The translations under genes and the position numbers were made by a program. Source: Astropecten irregularis (taxonomy: Eukaryota > Echinodermata > Asteroidea > Paxillosida > Astropectinidae). Taken from it: a stretch of 64,000 nt of DNA. This document shows, piece after piece, positions 12,146 through 22,795 of the stretch; within the stretch, counting starts at the first letter, position 1; each line of letters starts with the position of its first letter. The notes beneath the pieces were generated by a model. The model was not told where the DNA came from. It saw only the letters and a program-made list of their open reading frames with translations, and did no database searches. The stretch lies in NCBI GenBank assembly GCA_963971285.1, contig OZ020254.1, forward strand, positions 10,168,001 to 10,232,000. The letters run 5' to 3'.

Positions 12146-12422
12146 ACGTACTGCTATGTGTTGGCAAAGTTTACTCCATTAACGTATAGATGACGATTTT
12201 TTTCATGCAACATTTTCTACCTGTGCTAGACAAAACTTCAACAAGGTCAAACAACAATTCCACTTTCTAAATATCTGAAATTTGGTATCTTTTAAAACAA
12301 CCATCACCGACCGCGTGTTTTGGTGTCAACATTTTCAAAAGATATTTTCACGAACTGTATGTTCAGTAGTCGAAGAAATTGTCCAGACTCTCTTCCGGTT
12401 GCTGGCTGTAGCTGGAAATTGG

Positions 12423-12430
12423 TGACGTCA
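12423..12430. promoter_or_regulatory. Full palindromic CRE (TGACGTCA)
   Basis: An exact TGACGTCA, the CREB/ATF consensus, about 300 bases upstream of the possible minus-strand 5' exon at 12.0 kb. Plausible as a promoter element of that gene, but an 8-bp match may be chance. Confidence 0.25.
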
Positions 12431-13041
12431 TGATATGGCCAAACAAAAGAATTGACCATTTTAAAGGGGCACCCCTAACCCTACTGGGCCTTTTCATACA
12501 TATGTTGCCCCCCAAAAAAATAAACAGATGAATAAAAAGATGACATTGTGATGTTTTAAGTATTAATTCGAAAACACACATAATTATATGAATCTGCTTT
12601 CTGAATTAATGAGAGGTAACTTTATTTGGAATGCTTCCCACATTATAAATATCTTAGGCCCTACTGGGAAAAAAGAAAGCAATAGATTTTTATTATATGC
12701 CCATGGAGAAATAAGACTCCCAATGAAATGCCTTAAAAAATCTTAACTGACTGATGGCAACTCTTCAAATCGATATATGGCCAGACATATTGAGTAATCA
12801 TGCCAAATTTAATGGCCACTGGCACATAATTATATCCATCCCTTAGTTAGACAAAACATTAAAAAACATATTTTGAACAATTTTAACAAATACTTAAATT
12901 TTTGGTCTACATCACTTCCAAGATGGGTCTTTGACTTCGAACAGATTCAGATTTCAATGGCTATAATTGCTAATTACCTGGATACTCTTGGGTTATGATG
13001 CAACTGGGATGAGTCCCAAATGGAAAAACAAACAAACAAAC

Positions 13042-13284
13042 ATGGGCCAATTTCATAGAGATGCTTAGCAGAAAACAATTGCTTAGCTCAAAAATGGCTT
13101 GCCCAATAAAACAAACCACCATTGAAAATTCCATTTGATATTCATGGTCAGCGAACAACAGCAATTGCAAGTGATACACAAGACATTGAAATTTGATTGT
13201 TAATCCTGTTTGTATTACTAAAGGCAGAAATGTCATGCTTAGCGATTTTATGTGCAGCTAAGCAGCTCTATGAAATTGGCCCAG
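13042..13284. mobile_element. Family D hairpin MITE
   Basis: Starts GGGCCAATTTCATAGAGATG and ends AGCTCTATGAAATTGGCCC, a long inverted pair. GCTTAGCA motifs lie inside each end, and the middle has TATTCATGGTCAGCGAACAA. Same family as 14.57-14.80, 22.88-23.13, 24.4-24.6 and 24.6-24.85 kb. Confidence 0.75.
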
Positions 13285-13317
13285 AACAAAGGATCTTCAC
13301 AAAGCACTAACATTGAT

Positions 13318-13446
13318 CTTAAGTGTGAATTAATCTTAATAGCTAATAAGCAAAGTGTGATGTCACAATACAAATCACTATGGTGATACTGACAAAGCAT
13401 CTTAATATCAATCTTAGTCAAGGTGTTTTTGTGAAATCCAGCCCAG
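13318..13446. repeat. Hairpin-type repeat related to 4.07-4.26 kb
   Basis: TCTTAATAGCTAATAAGCAAAGTGTGATGTCACAATAC corresponds to ATTGCTATTACAAAGTGTGATGCCACAATAC at about 4,120-4,150. Each copy sits beside a phrase meaning the element ends facing GATTTCACC or GTGAAATCC. Probably remnants of one MITE family. Confidence 0.4.
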
Positions 13447-14188
13447 ACCATCAATTGATTCTCAAGCTGGTGCAGTGAACTGGATACATCATTCAGTTGT
13501 TTGGAAACTCCCTCAAAATTTAAAATACGAGCACTGAATAAATATCAGCTTAAAACCAAGGCAGTCCAGACATTTTGATTCAAGCAGGATTTTATTAAAG
13601 TTCTCAAAAGCTATATCTTGTTTGTTGGTCTGATTGCGCTTTTTTTTTTGGCTTGACTTTTAAAATTTTCCTTATTATTATTAGTCTTTAAGAAAGATCC
13701 TGCTAAGGTCTTAACATCATGCTCTTCTAACTCATATATTTTAGGTCAGCTCGTTTGAAAGCAGTTTGCAGCAGTGAGCTTATAATTTGTTTTGTTTTGT
13801 TTTCATGCTATATACACAGATAATATGATCAGCCAAAATTGAAGAAAAACACTAAACATACATCTTCAAAATGCAAGAAGAAATATACCACTGACAACCT
13901 AGAATAAATATGACCCCGTTTCTTCGAGAACCTTTTTTGTTCGGGGGGAGGATGAAAAAGGCGCACTCACTCCACTGAGATGCGTCAAATTTAATTTGAG
14001 GTCAATCTGTGATGACCGGACTGGACACACTGTGTAGAAGATGCTCTGCATAGGAGCAGGCCAATTGAGTTCACTCAGTCCATGTGGAATATGGCTTGAC
14101 CAGTGAGATGTTCGTTATTCCATATACTTAACCAAGAAAGCCTTCCAATGTTGAACACGTACTGAGAGGCAACTTAGATTTATCAATA

Positions 14189-14553
14189 CAGGGTGTCCCA
14201 AAAAAAAGCTGCAACACTTTGTGTCGAGAACTATTATTAAATGAAAATTAAACTGTTTATCACTTCAAGATTCAGATATGTGATACATTATGTCTTGGCT
14301 ATCTTTCTTTCAATACGCATTCTGTGTGTATTGACCACTTATTCTGGAATACTGTAAATTTGTTTTCAAAAAGTACTCTTTCAAATGGTCATATTTTCAC
14401 CAATTTCAGCCAAATTTTGCTTAAATTCTACATTGTGATAGCCAAGACATGGTTGTATCATATAACTGAATCTTTAAGTTATAAACAGTTTAATTTTAAC
14501 ATTATGGTTCCCGACACAAAGTGCTGCTTTTTGTTTTGGCGGGGGACACGCTG
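14189..14553. mobile_element. CAGGGTGTCCC palindromic MITE
   Basis: Starts TA-CAGGGTGTCCCAAAAAAA and ends GGGGGACACGCTG-TA. Large inner arms are inverted as well: TTAAACTGTTTATCACTTCA against TTATAAACAGTTTAATTTTA, and TGTCTTGGCTATC against GATAGCCAAGACA. The TA flanks suggest Tc1/mariner-type insertion. It shares its ends with the 1-kb foldback at 26.0 kb. Confidence 0.75.
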
Positions 14554-14559
14554 TATAAA

Positions 14560-14797
14560 CCATGCAGCTGTCAGAAATAAAACATTTTACACCTAAAAAA
14601 TTGCTAACCATGAATTTTCTGTCAGGATTAACAACCAAATTTCCACGTGTTGTGTATCACTTGTGATTGTTCTTTGGCTGTTGTCCAATGACCATGAATA
14701 TCAAATAGAATTTTTAATGGTGGTTTGTTTTATTGGGCAAGACATTTTTGTGCTAAGCATTTTTTTTGTGCTAAGCAGCTTCATAAAATTGGCCCCT
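14560..14797. mobile_element. Family D hairpin MITE, inverse orientation
   Basis: Contains TTGTGTATCACTTGTGATTG and TGACCATGAATATCAAATAG, the complement of the centre of other family D copies, and ends GCTTCATAAAATTGGCCCCT. It sits directly against the preceding CAGGGTGTCCC element. Confidence 0.65.
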
Positions 14798-15501
14798 GTA
14801 CAAAAACAATTCCAAACTAAACATTTAAATAATCTCTGAATTATCTGGGAATTTTACAAATCATGTATTTTATTATTTTTACAGGTTGCATGATTTTTAT
14901 CACTATATTTTTTTCTTAGGTGGGAGTTCCTGTCTTTTGTCATATTTATTATTATTTCTAAAAGTATTTCTAATAATAATTATTTCTACATAACGTATAT
15001 AATTTTTAAGAATGCACTATTTCAATCTACCATTCATTTTTCGTGGGATAATTACATTGCCTAAAATAGGTAAAAGAAAAATAATAATCAAGCCATAAAG
15101 GGACAAATTGTACAAATTTAACAATACATTTTCAAAAGATTCAGTTGTCCTTTTGCACACATCATCTGCAAGTGATAAAAGCAAGCACAAAATGGAGAAA
15201 GACCTGAGAGCAAATGAGAAAGTAGCATTCAAATGGAGGTCATGTTCGACCATGGAGTGTCTAAGATGAAGAATCTGAGTTGGAATCACTAAGCTAATAT
15301 CGTCAAACTTAGTGACGTGATGAGATGCCACATTTCACTGAGCAAGACATTACTTCAAAATTGTCATTAATTAATTTGTTTTTTAGTCAGCAATCCCTAA
15401 GTGGACTTCTTTTCCCTACAACATCTCATTTTGTAGCATTAAGTTCTAGATTCCTTACAACTGACTAAATATCAGTCTCCTGTGTCCTGATTGATCTACC
15501 A

Positions 15502-15852
15502 TTAAAGGCAACTCCATACTTTGGTTTGTGCCTCAAAAATGCAGATTCATGGGCAATAATATCTAGAAAGATACAGTAATAGTCATCTGTGAAAATTTCA
15601 GTTCCATACTTTGCCAACGTTTTGAGAAATACAGCGAAAAACGCTCACAGTACATTCAAATCTATTTACAGAAGTTTTGATCAAAACTGTGGGTTTTTTT
15701 GTCTTGCTCTTTTCTGGATAAATTACAGCATTTCAAGCAGAAAAATGTTGACTGTATGTTTCTCCCATCACAATCTATATACTCTGTAAGTTATAGGTAA
15801 ATCTATGTATGCTTTTGCTACCAAAGAATGATACTTATAGTAGTACCTTTAA
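15502..15852. mobile_element. Family A palindromic MITE, copy 2
   Basis: TTAAAGGCAACTCCATACTT at the left and GTACCTTTAA at the right, with ACCAAAGAATGATAC just inside. The family interior (ATCTGTGAAAATTTCAGTTCC, GATCAAAACTG, AGCATTTCAAGCAGAAAAAT) is in the reverse orientation to copy 1. More diverged than the 21.5-kb copy, so probably older. Confidence 0.7.
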
Positions 15853-15859
15853 AGAAAAC

Positions 15860-18210
15860 AGCAAGAATGAAGTGATTTCTGTATTTGAGAAAACAAAAAT
15901 GGTGAATACAAAAAATATTGATTGTTTTGATATCAATCACACTTCACTGCAGTCAACACCACTGTAGATAATAATGAATATTCATGATTCATGCCCATCT
16001 CCCAAATGCTAATGACTCCAGAACACTGAGCTAGAATAAGAAGAAATTACAAGCGGTAAATGACTGAATCTGAAAACATAAATTCCTTTGTACCAGTTTC
16101 TCATTGAATAAAGCTGGGATTAATTGCTTCTGGGACTCTAGTGGAATCAGTGCTTCACAGGCACTGATTGGCCAGTGAACATGTTGCCATGGTTTCAATG
16201 AAAAATTTGCCCTTTTATTTTGGATGCAGAATTAGATGAGGGGGAAATGCACTATAGCCGTGGATAATGGCCAAGGCTTCAAGTCAGCACTGAGATTGAT
16301 AAATTTGCTCTAAAGCTAATCCTTTCCCTTATTTTAAATCATCCTTTTAGAAAGTAAAAACTCCTTCGATATATTGCAGCCTTTCTTCTTTATGTTTATC
16401 ATGCTTGATTTGAAGAAAGCATAAAAATGAAGATAATGATTTTTCCCTCTTTGAAATCATTACAGCATTCTATGAAAATGTAAATTACATTTTGAGGAAA
16501 CGAGGAATAAATATTGCATTTTGGGAGATTTCCCACTGTCTCAATATGAAATGAAAAAGTCATTGCATTGAATCATGTTGCTCATGTAATGACATGTTAG
16601 CACATACCCCTGACCTTTGATCCATGACCTATGACCTACGACCTATAAACATTTTGAACAATAAATCACAAACTAACCCACTCCTCCAAAAAAGAACTGA
16701 CTAAAATCGAAAAACATAAACATCCCCACAACTCAAGGTTTGGAGATCAAATCTACAGAATCAAGATTGAACCATTTTGAACAACAAATCACAAAGTAAC
16801 CCACTCCTAAAAACCCCCAAATAATTTCATAAAATATGGGGAAAAAACCTTCCCCACAAATCACGTGTTTGAGATAAAATCCAGAGAGTCAAGTTTTAAT
16901 AAGGCTTTACAAAATAGAGAGAAACTGCAGGGGTATTTTTTTCAGCCAAATTTATTCTGTTTTTTTTTTATGGAGAGGGAGAGCGACTCTAAAGATGAAA
17001 AAAGGGGAAAATAGTGCCCAAATTAATTGGGCACTATTACATTGCATGTCGCTATTGCATTGGCCGGGTGCATTTTATTTCCACGCCCCACATTTTTGGA
17101 AATTTCTGGAAATTTCTAGATCCGCCACTGGAAAAGTTAGGGTCCTACAAGACCTCTTTTAAGATTGTAAGAATATTGAGCAGTACTATATCATTACCTT
17201 AAAGTGTTTTTTCTTTCAATAAGATCTTGCTTTTGGCTCTTTTTCAGAAGCTGTTTTCTAAACTTCTTCACACTTTGCTTCATGCAATTGCTGACTTTCA
17301 TAACTTCCAAACACACATTGGAAAGTAACATGTCCCAGATTACAGGCATTATGGCTATAGTTATTGAAGTACACATTCTGTTTTGCATATGAGAAAAACA
17401 AAGCTTCACCCTACTTATGAAAAGCCACTCACAACCTGTATTTTTAGCTTATAAATAACGAACGAGGCAATAAGGCCAGGATGTAAAGCTGACAATCCGA
17501 GAAAGGTCCGCTTGGATGAAAAAAAAATAAATATAGGGCCTATGAAACATATTCCTTGGTCTCACACATTAGTCGAAGTAAGACGATCACAAAAATAGCA
17601 CTTGTCAAAAATAGAAACACATTTATCAGAGTCTTAGGGGAAAAACTGGGTTTGGAATATTAAATTAGGACATTTAGACTGAGGCATCTGGGGTTTAGTT
17701 TTAGCTTGCTTACCACTCAGTTGCAATTAACAGTGCAACAGCCAAATAACCATGGAATTGATGTTTACCGAACATCATAAAACAGCTTTATGTTCCTAAA
17801 TTAAAACTATGACCCTCTTACGTCCATGCAAATGAGCTAAAAGCTCTCAATTAAATGGGATAGTAGGGATTCATGTCAAATGACTGTCCTTGGAAACATA
17901 CAGTTGATGACCAGTGGTTTGATGTGGCATGGCTGCTGACATGAACTGCTTGTTAGAGTTGAATCTGGCAGATGTCCCTGGTACTTCGGGAATAGAAACC
18001 ATTTAAACATAGTTCCCTATTTCCTCTGAGTACAAAGTTCATGTTTGCCGTTCAGCTAAAAGTAGTGCTTCAGCTAGTGCCAAAGGTTTTTATTTTAACC
18101 ATTAATACAAGGAAAAACACAAAAACAGTTTCTTTTCCCTATGAAATAGAATGAATATCCAACATTTTGGAAACAAAAACATGATTTAAATGATGGAACA
18201 ATATATTGGG
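15860..18210. other. No gene seen; AT-rich sequence
   Basis: No coding exon was recognised. The only internal structure noted is a tandem duplication at 16.65-16.90 kb. The frames at 17.0-17.4 kb have no family similarity. Confidence 0.4.
16648..16895 (+). repeat. Tandem duplication of about 123 bp
   Basis: ATTTTGAACAATAAATCACAAACTAACCCACTCC at 16,650 recurs with few changes at about 16,773 (ATTTTGAACAACAAATCACAAAGTAACCCACTCC). The following CCCACAACTC/CCCACAAATC and TTTGGAGATCAAATC/TTTGAGATAAAATC stretches also match in order. Confidence 0.65.
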
Positions 18211-18214
18211 ATTG

Positions 18215-18566
18215 TTAAAGGTAATATCATTACTTTGGTAGCATACCAAAACAGAAATCTTCAAAAAAATTACTTCTAACAATACAGGGTATAAAGATGG
18301 TATAAATTTACTGTAAAAATTGTTCTGCCTGAAATGCTATATGTATTCAGAAAAGAGTAAAACCAGCGACCAACATTATTTTTGATAAAGATCAAAAATA
18401 AAAGAGAAAGGACTTAAGAAATACTGTGGCCGTTTTTCACTGTTTTCTCAAAAAAGTCAGCACTGTATTGGACTAAAATTTTCACAGATGACTGTTACTG
18501 TATCTGTCTTGATATTTTTGCTCATGAATCTGTATTTCTTTAACAAAAACCAAAGTATACCTTTAA
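18215..18566. mobile_element. Family A palindromic MITE, copy 3
   Basis: TTAAAGGTAATATCATTACT to CCAAAGTATACCTTTAA. The central AAAAGATCAAAAATAAAAGAGAAAGG block and the CACAGATGACTGTTACTGT block are both present. TTAA is retained at both edges. Confidence 0.75.
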
Positions 18567-19196
18567 GTGGTATAAGTTAGCTATCACACACAAATAATGA
18601 GGGGGTGGATATAAATACAAAGCAAATGAAGCAAATTTAAATTCCTCGCTCTCCAAAAACAATCCGAGATATTTAATATCTCTCACTCAATCTGTTTCGT
18701 AGCAAAATATTCATGGATTTTTCTTGACAATAATGTAAACCTGTATTATAACTGTGTCCCGAGTCTCAATGGAAATACAATGACCTGGATCTTAATTCAG
18801 AATTGCTTTTTCACAAGTATAGAAGTTTGGCATAATGCAGAGTGCAGAAAAACCAAAAGAGACAAGAAACAAGAAAAAAGACGAGTACCAGTCACATGCA
18901 TTACACGTTACATGGGATTCTGAATGGTAACCGGTGTTTGCCTTGGCAACAGCTTTCAGTGCTTAAGGGACACTGCTAGGGCATGCTAAATATTTGAACT
19001 ACTATAATGCTGTTGTCCAAGTCAGAAATCTCCAGGCATTTACAGGGGACGGCATTTTTCACCTGAAACTGCGGTCAAATCAAAGTGGCAATTCACACAG
19101 TCAATTCTGAAGACCTCGCAACAAATTGATATTTAATTTTTTATCACCTTCAATGTAAAAAGGAGATAATGATTGTACAATGTAATAATAATTTCA

Positions 19197-19400
19197 TTAA
19201 AGGTACAATCATACTTTGGTAGCATACCGAAACAGAAACCTTCACAGATTTCCCTTTAACTTATAACTTACGGGGTATAAAGATGGTGATGGTAGAAACA
19301 TACCACTATCATTTTTTCTGCCTGAAATGCTGTATTTATCCAGAAAAGAGTAAAACCAGTGACCAAAATTATTTTTGATCTTTTAAAGATCAAAAATAAA
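19197..19400. mobile_element. Family A MITE, truncated copy 4
   Basis: The left half only, from TTAAAGGTACAATCATACTT to the central GATCTTTTAAAGATCAAAAA palindrome. The right half is absent. Confidence 0.65.
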
Positions 19401-19837
19401 TTATTTTTCCTTTTACCTGTCCTTCCTCGAAAAAAAAAATTAACAGATATGCACGAATATTTAATTAATAAATGATAACGAGGAAACATCAGTTTCATGT
19501 TACAGCCACCAAGCATATTCCGATGAATTTAATGTTTAACCATATTATATAACGGAAAGAATAATACCCATACACAGGTCGTGGAAATGTACATGTTTAA
19601 TAATAATAACCTACATGAAGATATTCATATTTTTTTATTACTTTATTACTAAAGACAAATAGAATATTGACAAGAAGATGAGTAAAACCTGCTAATTCTC
19701 ACCAACATCAAATATAAAAAAAACTGAGGCCTTAGCCTTTCAATTTTGCAAAAAAATCGGCACTTTTGTTGAATTTAAGAATTTTGTTGCATGAGAGATT
19801 CAGTGTTTATAATAATAATAATAATTTGGGAGGCTAA

Positions 19838-20155
19838 TCATCCTTATTGGCAGCTGGGGTGCTGAATTGCAAAGGATGCGACTTCAACGTGATCGAGTAG
19901 CAGGCTTTCATGGGTGCCCTTGGCTGCCAGCCACATCAACCCATATATATGATCACGGAGTACAGCCTGAGATCGAAAGTGTTTGATTTTTGTGGAGGGA
20001 GGAAAACTGGAGAACCCGGAGAAAAACCCTTGTAGCATAGGAGAGAACCAACGCGCAACTCTACTCACATATAGCCCAAGCCGGGATCGAACCTGGGCCA
20101 CATTGGTGAGAGGCGAATGCCTAACGCACTTGTCACCTATGCCCCCCCCCCCCCA
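19838..20155 (-). mobile_element. tRNA-derived SINE, second family
   Basis: Read on the minus strand it begins with a tRNA-like block (GGCATAGGTGACAAGTGCGT, then the B box AGGTTCGATCCCG) and continues with TTTCTCCGGGTTCTCCAGTT and TTCCTCCCTCCACAAAAA. A plus-strand relative lies at 58.26-58.54 kb. A poly-C run abuts the tRNA head. Confidence 0.65.
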
Positions 20156-20302
20156 ATATTTTTTGTTTTGTTTTGGATAAACATTTCTACGTCCATAAAG
20201 GTAATCAATACTCTATAGATTATTAATATTAATAATAAGCTGTTTCTTAAATTGCTACTTACACTTTTCATTGCATTATGTTCAATAGTCTACAAGCAAC
20301 AT

Positions 20303-20591
20303 CAGGGCTTGAAATATCCACCAGACCATGGACCGAGTCTAATAATTTCAGTGTCGGTCTAGTAAAGTGTGTACTGCACTAGTCCAGCTGTCTAGTAATT
20401 TTGTTTTCCATGCAATATTAAAATGGTTCCTAAATTGATGATTTTTGATACAATATTGCATACAATTATTACGGTTTTCATATGTATAGGTATGCCACAG
20501 GTCTAGTGAAAAAAGTTCAGGTCTAGTAAAATGCTTCAATTACTAGACTTGCTGTCCAGAGTGTGTGTTTTTTCACGAAATTCAAGCCCTG
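20303..20591. mobile_element. hAT-like MITE (CAGGGCTTGAA ends)
   Basis: Left CAGGGCTTGAAAT and right ATTCAAGCCCTG are inverted ends of the CAGGG type common in hAT elements. The interior repeats GGTCTAGTAAA and TCTAGTAATT-like motifs. AACAT follows the right end and also precedes the left end, so the 8-bp duplication is only partly kept. Confidence 0.6.
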
Positions 20592-21531
20592 AACATATAA
20601 TGTCATGTTAATGAAATAAGTATAAAACTGGCCAATACTGCACTAGTTTTAATCACCGTATTATCCTATTCACCTATGATTTCTTCGTGAAACTATTACA
20701 TCTTCCGCAATCTAAAGTCATGTTCCCTAGTCGCCAAATACATATCACCTTCAAGTGGAATGCTCAGTCTAAGGCACCAGCCTATTCCCAACCCAGTACC
20801 TTTATGCAATGACCGGTGTATATTAACAACATGGCTGTTGCTTGCATGATGTATGTGCATCCCTGCTATTTTGTTGCAATAAAATATCCCGAAATAAACA
20901 TCCAACGTTACTACATACAAACTATATGTAATTAAACAAATACTAGACATTCTAAGTATCCTGAACCAAAATCTAAGCTTATATTTCAAAACATTATAAC
21001 AAATGCTTTCAGTTAACAAAAAAAAAAAAAGACAAAAAAATGAAACTGTTATCATAATAGGCACATACTTCTTAAAATCAGCATATTTTTTTCAGATATT
21101 AACGTTACTGTTATCATTTCGCCATTGCTGAACAAATTCCACGATAAGAATGTTTTCCAAAAAGCACACGCCGGGTGATTATCTTCTTTGGATAGCCGTT
21201 GCTTTTTCTTCCTGCATTTACAAATAAAATAATCAGCTTTTTTTTATTAAATGAGATATGCTGCAAGCTACATAATCATATCTACATCTATTCCTCCTGC
21301 CAAAAATGTGGCGACGTAAAAGCACGGAAAAAAAAACATGTTTTCCTTTTCCTTATTAAGCAGCGATACAATATTGAGGCATCAATTTTGAGTTTATACA
21401 CCCAGAACATTTGGAAGTAAACAAAAAAATACCCAAATCTAACCTACCCTGAGTTGAGATGTGACAACCTGCATGCACCAATGCTAGAACCCGACAAGAA
21501 AGCACAATATTGCATTCTCAAAGCAGCTAGC

Positions 21532-21896
21532 TTAAAGGTAGTATCATACTTTGGTAAGAAACCAAAACAGACATTTTCACAGATTTACGTATAACTTTCA
21601 GGGTATGAAGATGGTGGTGATAGATACATACTGTTAAAATGTTTCCCCCTGAAATGGAGTATTTATCCAGAAAATAGTAAAACAGCGACCGAAACTCTTT
21701 TTGATCTTTAAGATCAAAAATAAAAGAGAAAAGACTTAAAAAAAGACTGTGGCCGTTTTTCACTGTTTTCTCAAAAAGTGGGCACCGTATGGGACTGAAA
21801 TTGTCACAGATGACTGTTAATGTATCTGTCTTGATATTTTTCGCCCATGAATCTGTATTTCTTTGATAAAAACCAAAGTATGATACTACCTCTAAA
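21532..21896. mobile_element. Family A palindromic MITE, copy 5
   Basis: TTAAAGGTAGTATCATACTT to AAGTATGATACTACCTCTAA. This is the best-matched pair of ends in the window and closest to copy 1, so among the younger copies. The open frame of 163 codons across it on the minus strand is a by-product of the element. Confidence 0.8.
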
Positions 21897-22222
21897 ATAA
21901 CATTAATTACTGATAAAAACCGGACAATTTCCAGATAATGGCACCATGTTTCACCAACTGATTTCATGCAATGGAGGATATCAGGAAGTCTGATCTTAAG
22001 AATGTTGTAAAGGGTCAAAAGGAATGCTTAGGAGGCTCTGCGATCGCTCAAGGAAACGTTGAGCTTTTTTTTATATTCACAATACCGGGAAGACTATCCG
22101 TAATGATTTGGAGAGTGGAGACTGAAAATATCGCGAAGCACAAAAACATAAATTTCCAAGCAGTAGGTGGGAGTGGAGCTGTTTCATGGGGTCTTTTATA
22201 CTCCTGATTACTTTGGGGTCAA

Positions 22223-22228
22223 CATTTA
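22223..22228 (-). terminator. Possible NT5C2 poly(A) signal (ATTAAA)
   Basis: ATTAAA on the minus strand, about 360 bases beyond the NT5C2 stop codon. A canonical AATAAA occurs only further on, near 21,242-21,247. Choice uncertain. Confidence 0.25.
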
Positions 22229-22588
22229 ATCCTGAGCTTGTGACCTTGTCATCCATCGGAAGCCCTCCTGAAATCCGTAGCTTATCCATTCATTCGTTCA
22301 TTTGGCTGTTGACCTTTTAACATTCAGTAGCAAACAGTGTGACATCCCTTAAGAGGTTCCTGCTCAACATTCTGCAAATCGTATTATGTTTGAGGGAAGG
22401 GCTTGTGTAGATTTGTTCGGCACGAAGGACGCACAATGCCCCTACCTCTTTCGGGTTTCCAGATGGGAACGGAACTCATCCGTGGAACAAGAAAACCACG
22501 GCACGATGCAAGAACCACATACCGACAACATCTCAGGAAGCGTGGATGAACGTAGTTATAATTGAGGTGTGAGTTGGATCCAAGTGCT

Positions 22589-22795
22589 TTAATCGTCGTC
22601 GTCGTGGTTGTGAGTGATCTCGACGGGATCCGGGGCCATGGCCATGACGTCGGACTGGTTGTGGGTGCCGCCGGTCTTCATGGAGCTGATGGTGCGTTTG
22701 CGGGTCAGGGCCGGGGACATCATGCTCATGGCCTTGTGGTCTTCTTCAAATGCTGGGCAGGGGTCGTAGTGATCCACTGTGGACTCATGGGGCAT
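22589..22795 (-). CDS. nt5c2: NT5C2 last coding exon
   Basis: Acceptor TTCCTCTAG|ATG. Begins MPHESTVDH, matching the human MPHESTVEH, and ends ITHNHDDDD and a TAA stop at 22,589. Low conservation between these ends is usual for this family. The human enzyme has a much longer Glu-rich tail. Confidence 0.95.
   Translation of the reverse strand: MPHESTVDHYDPCPAFEEDHKAMSMMSPALTRKRTISSMKTGGTHNQSDVMAMAPDPVEITHNHDDDD

Noticed and set aside
21527-22018. 163-codon minus-strand frame
   Set aside because: It overlaps a family A MITE whose sequence recurs throughout the window; stops fall differently in each copy.
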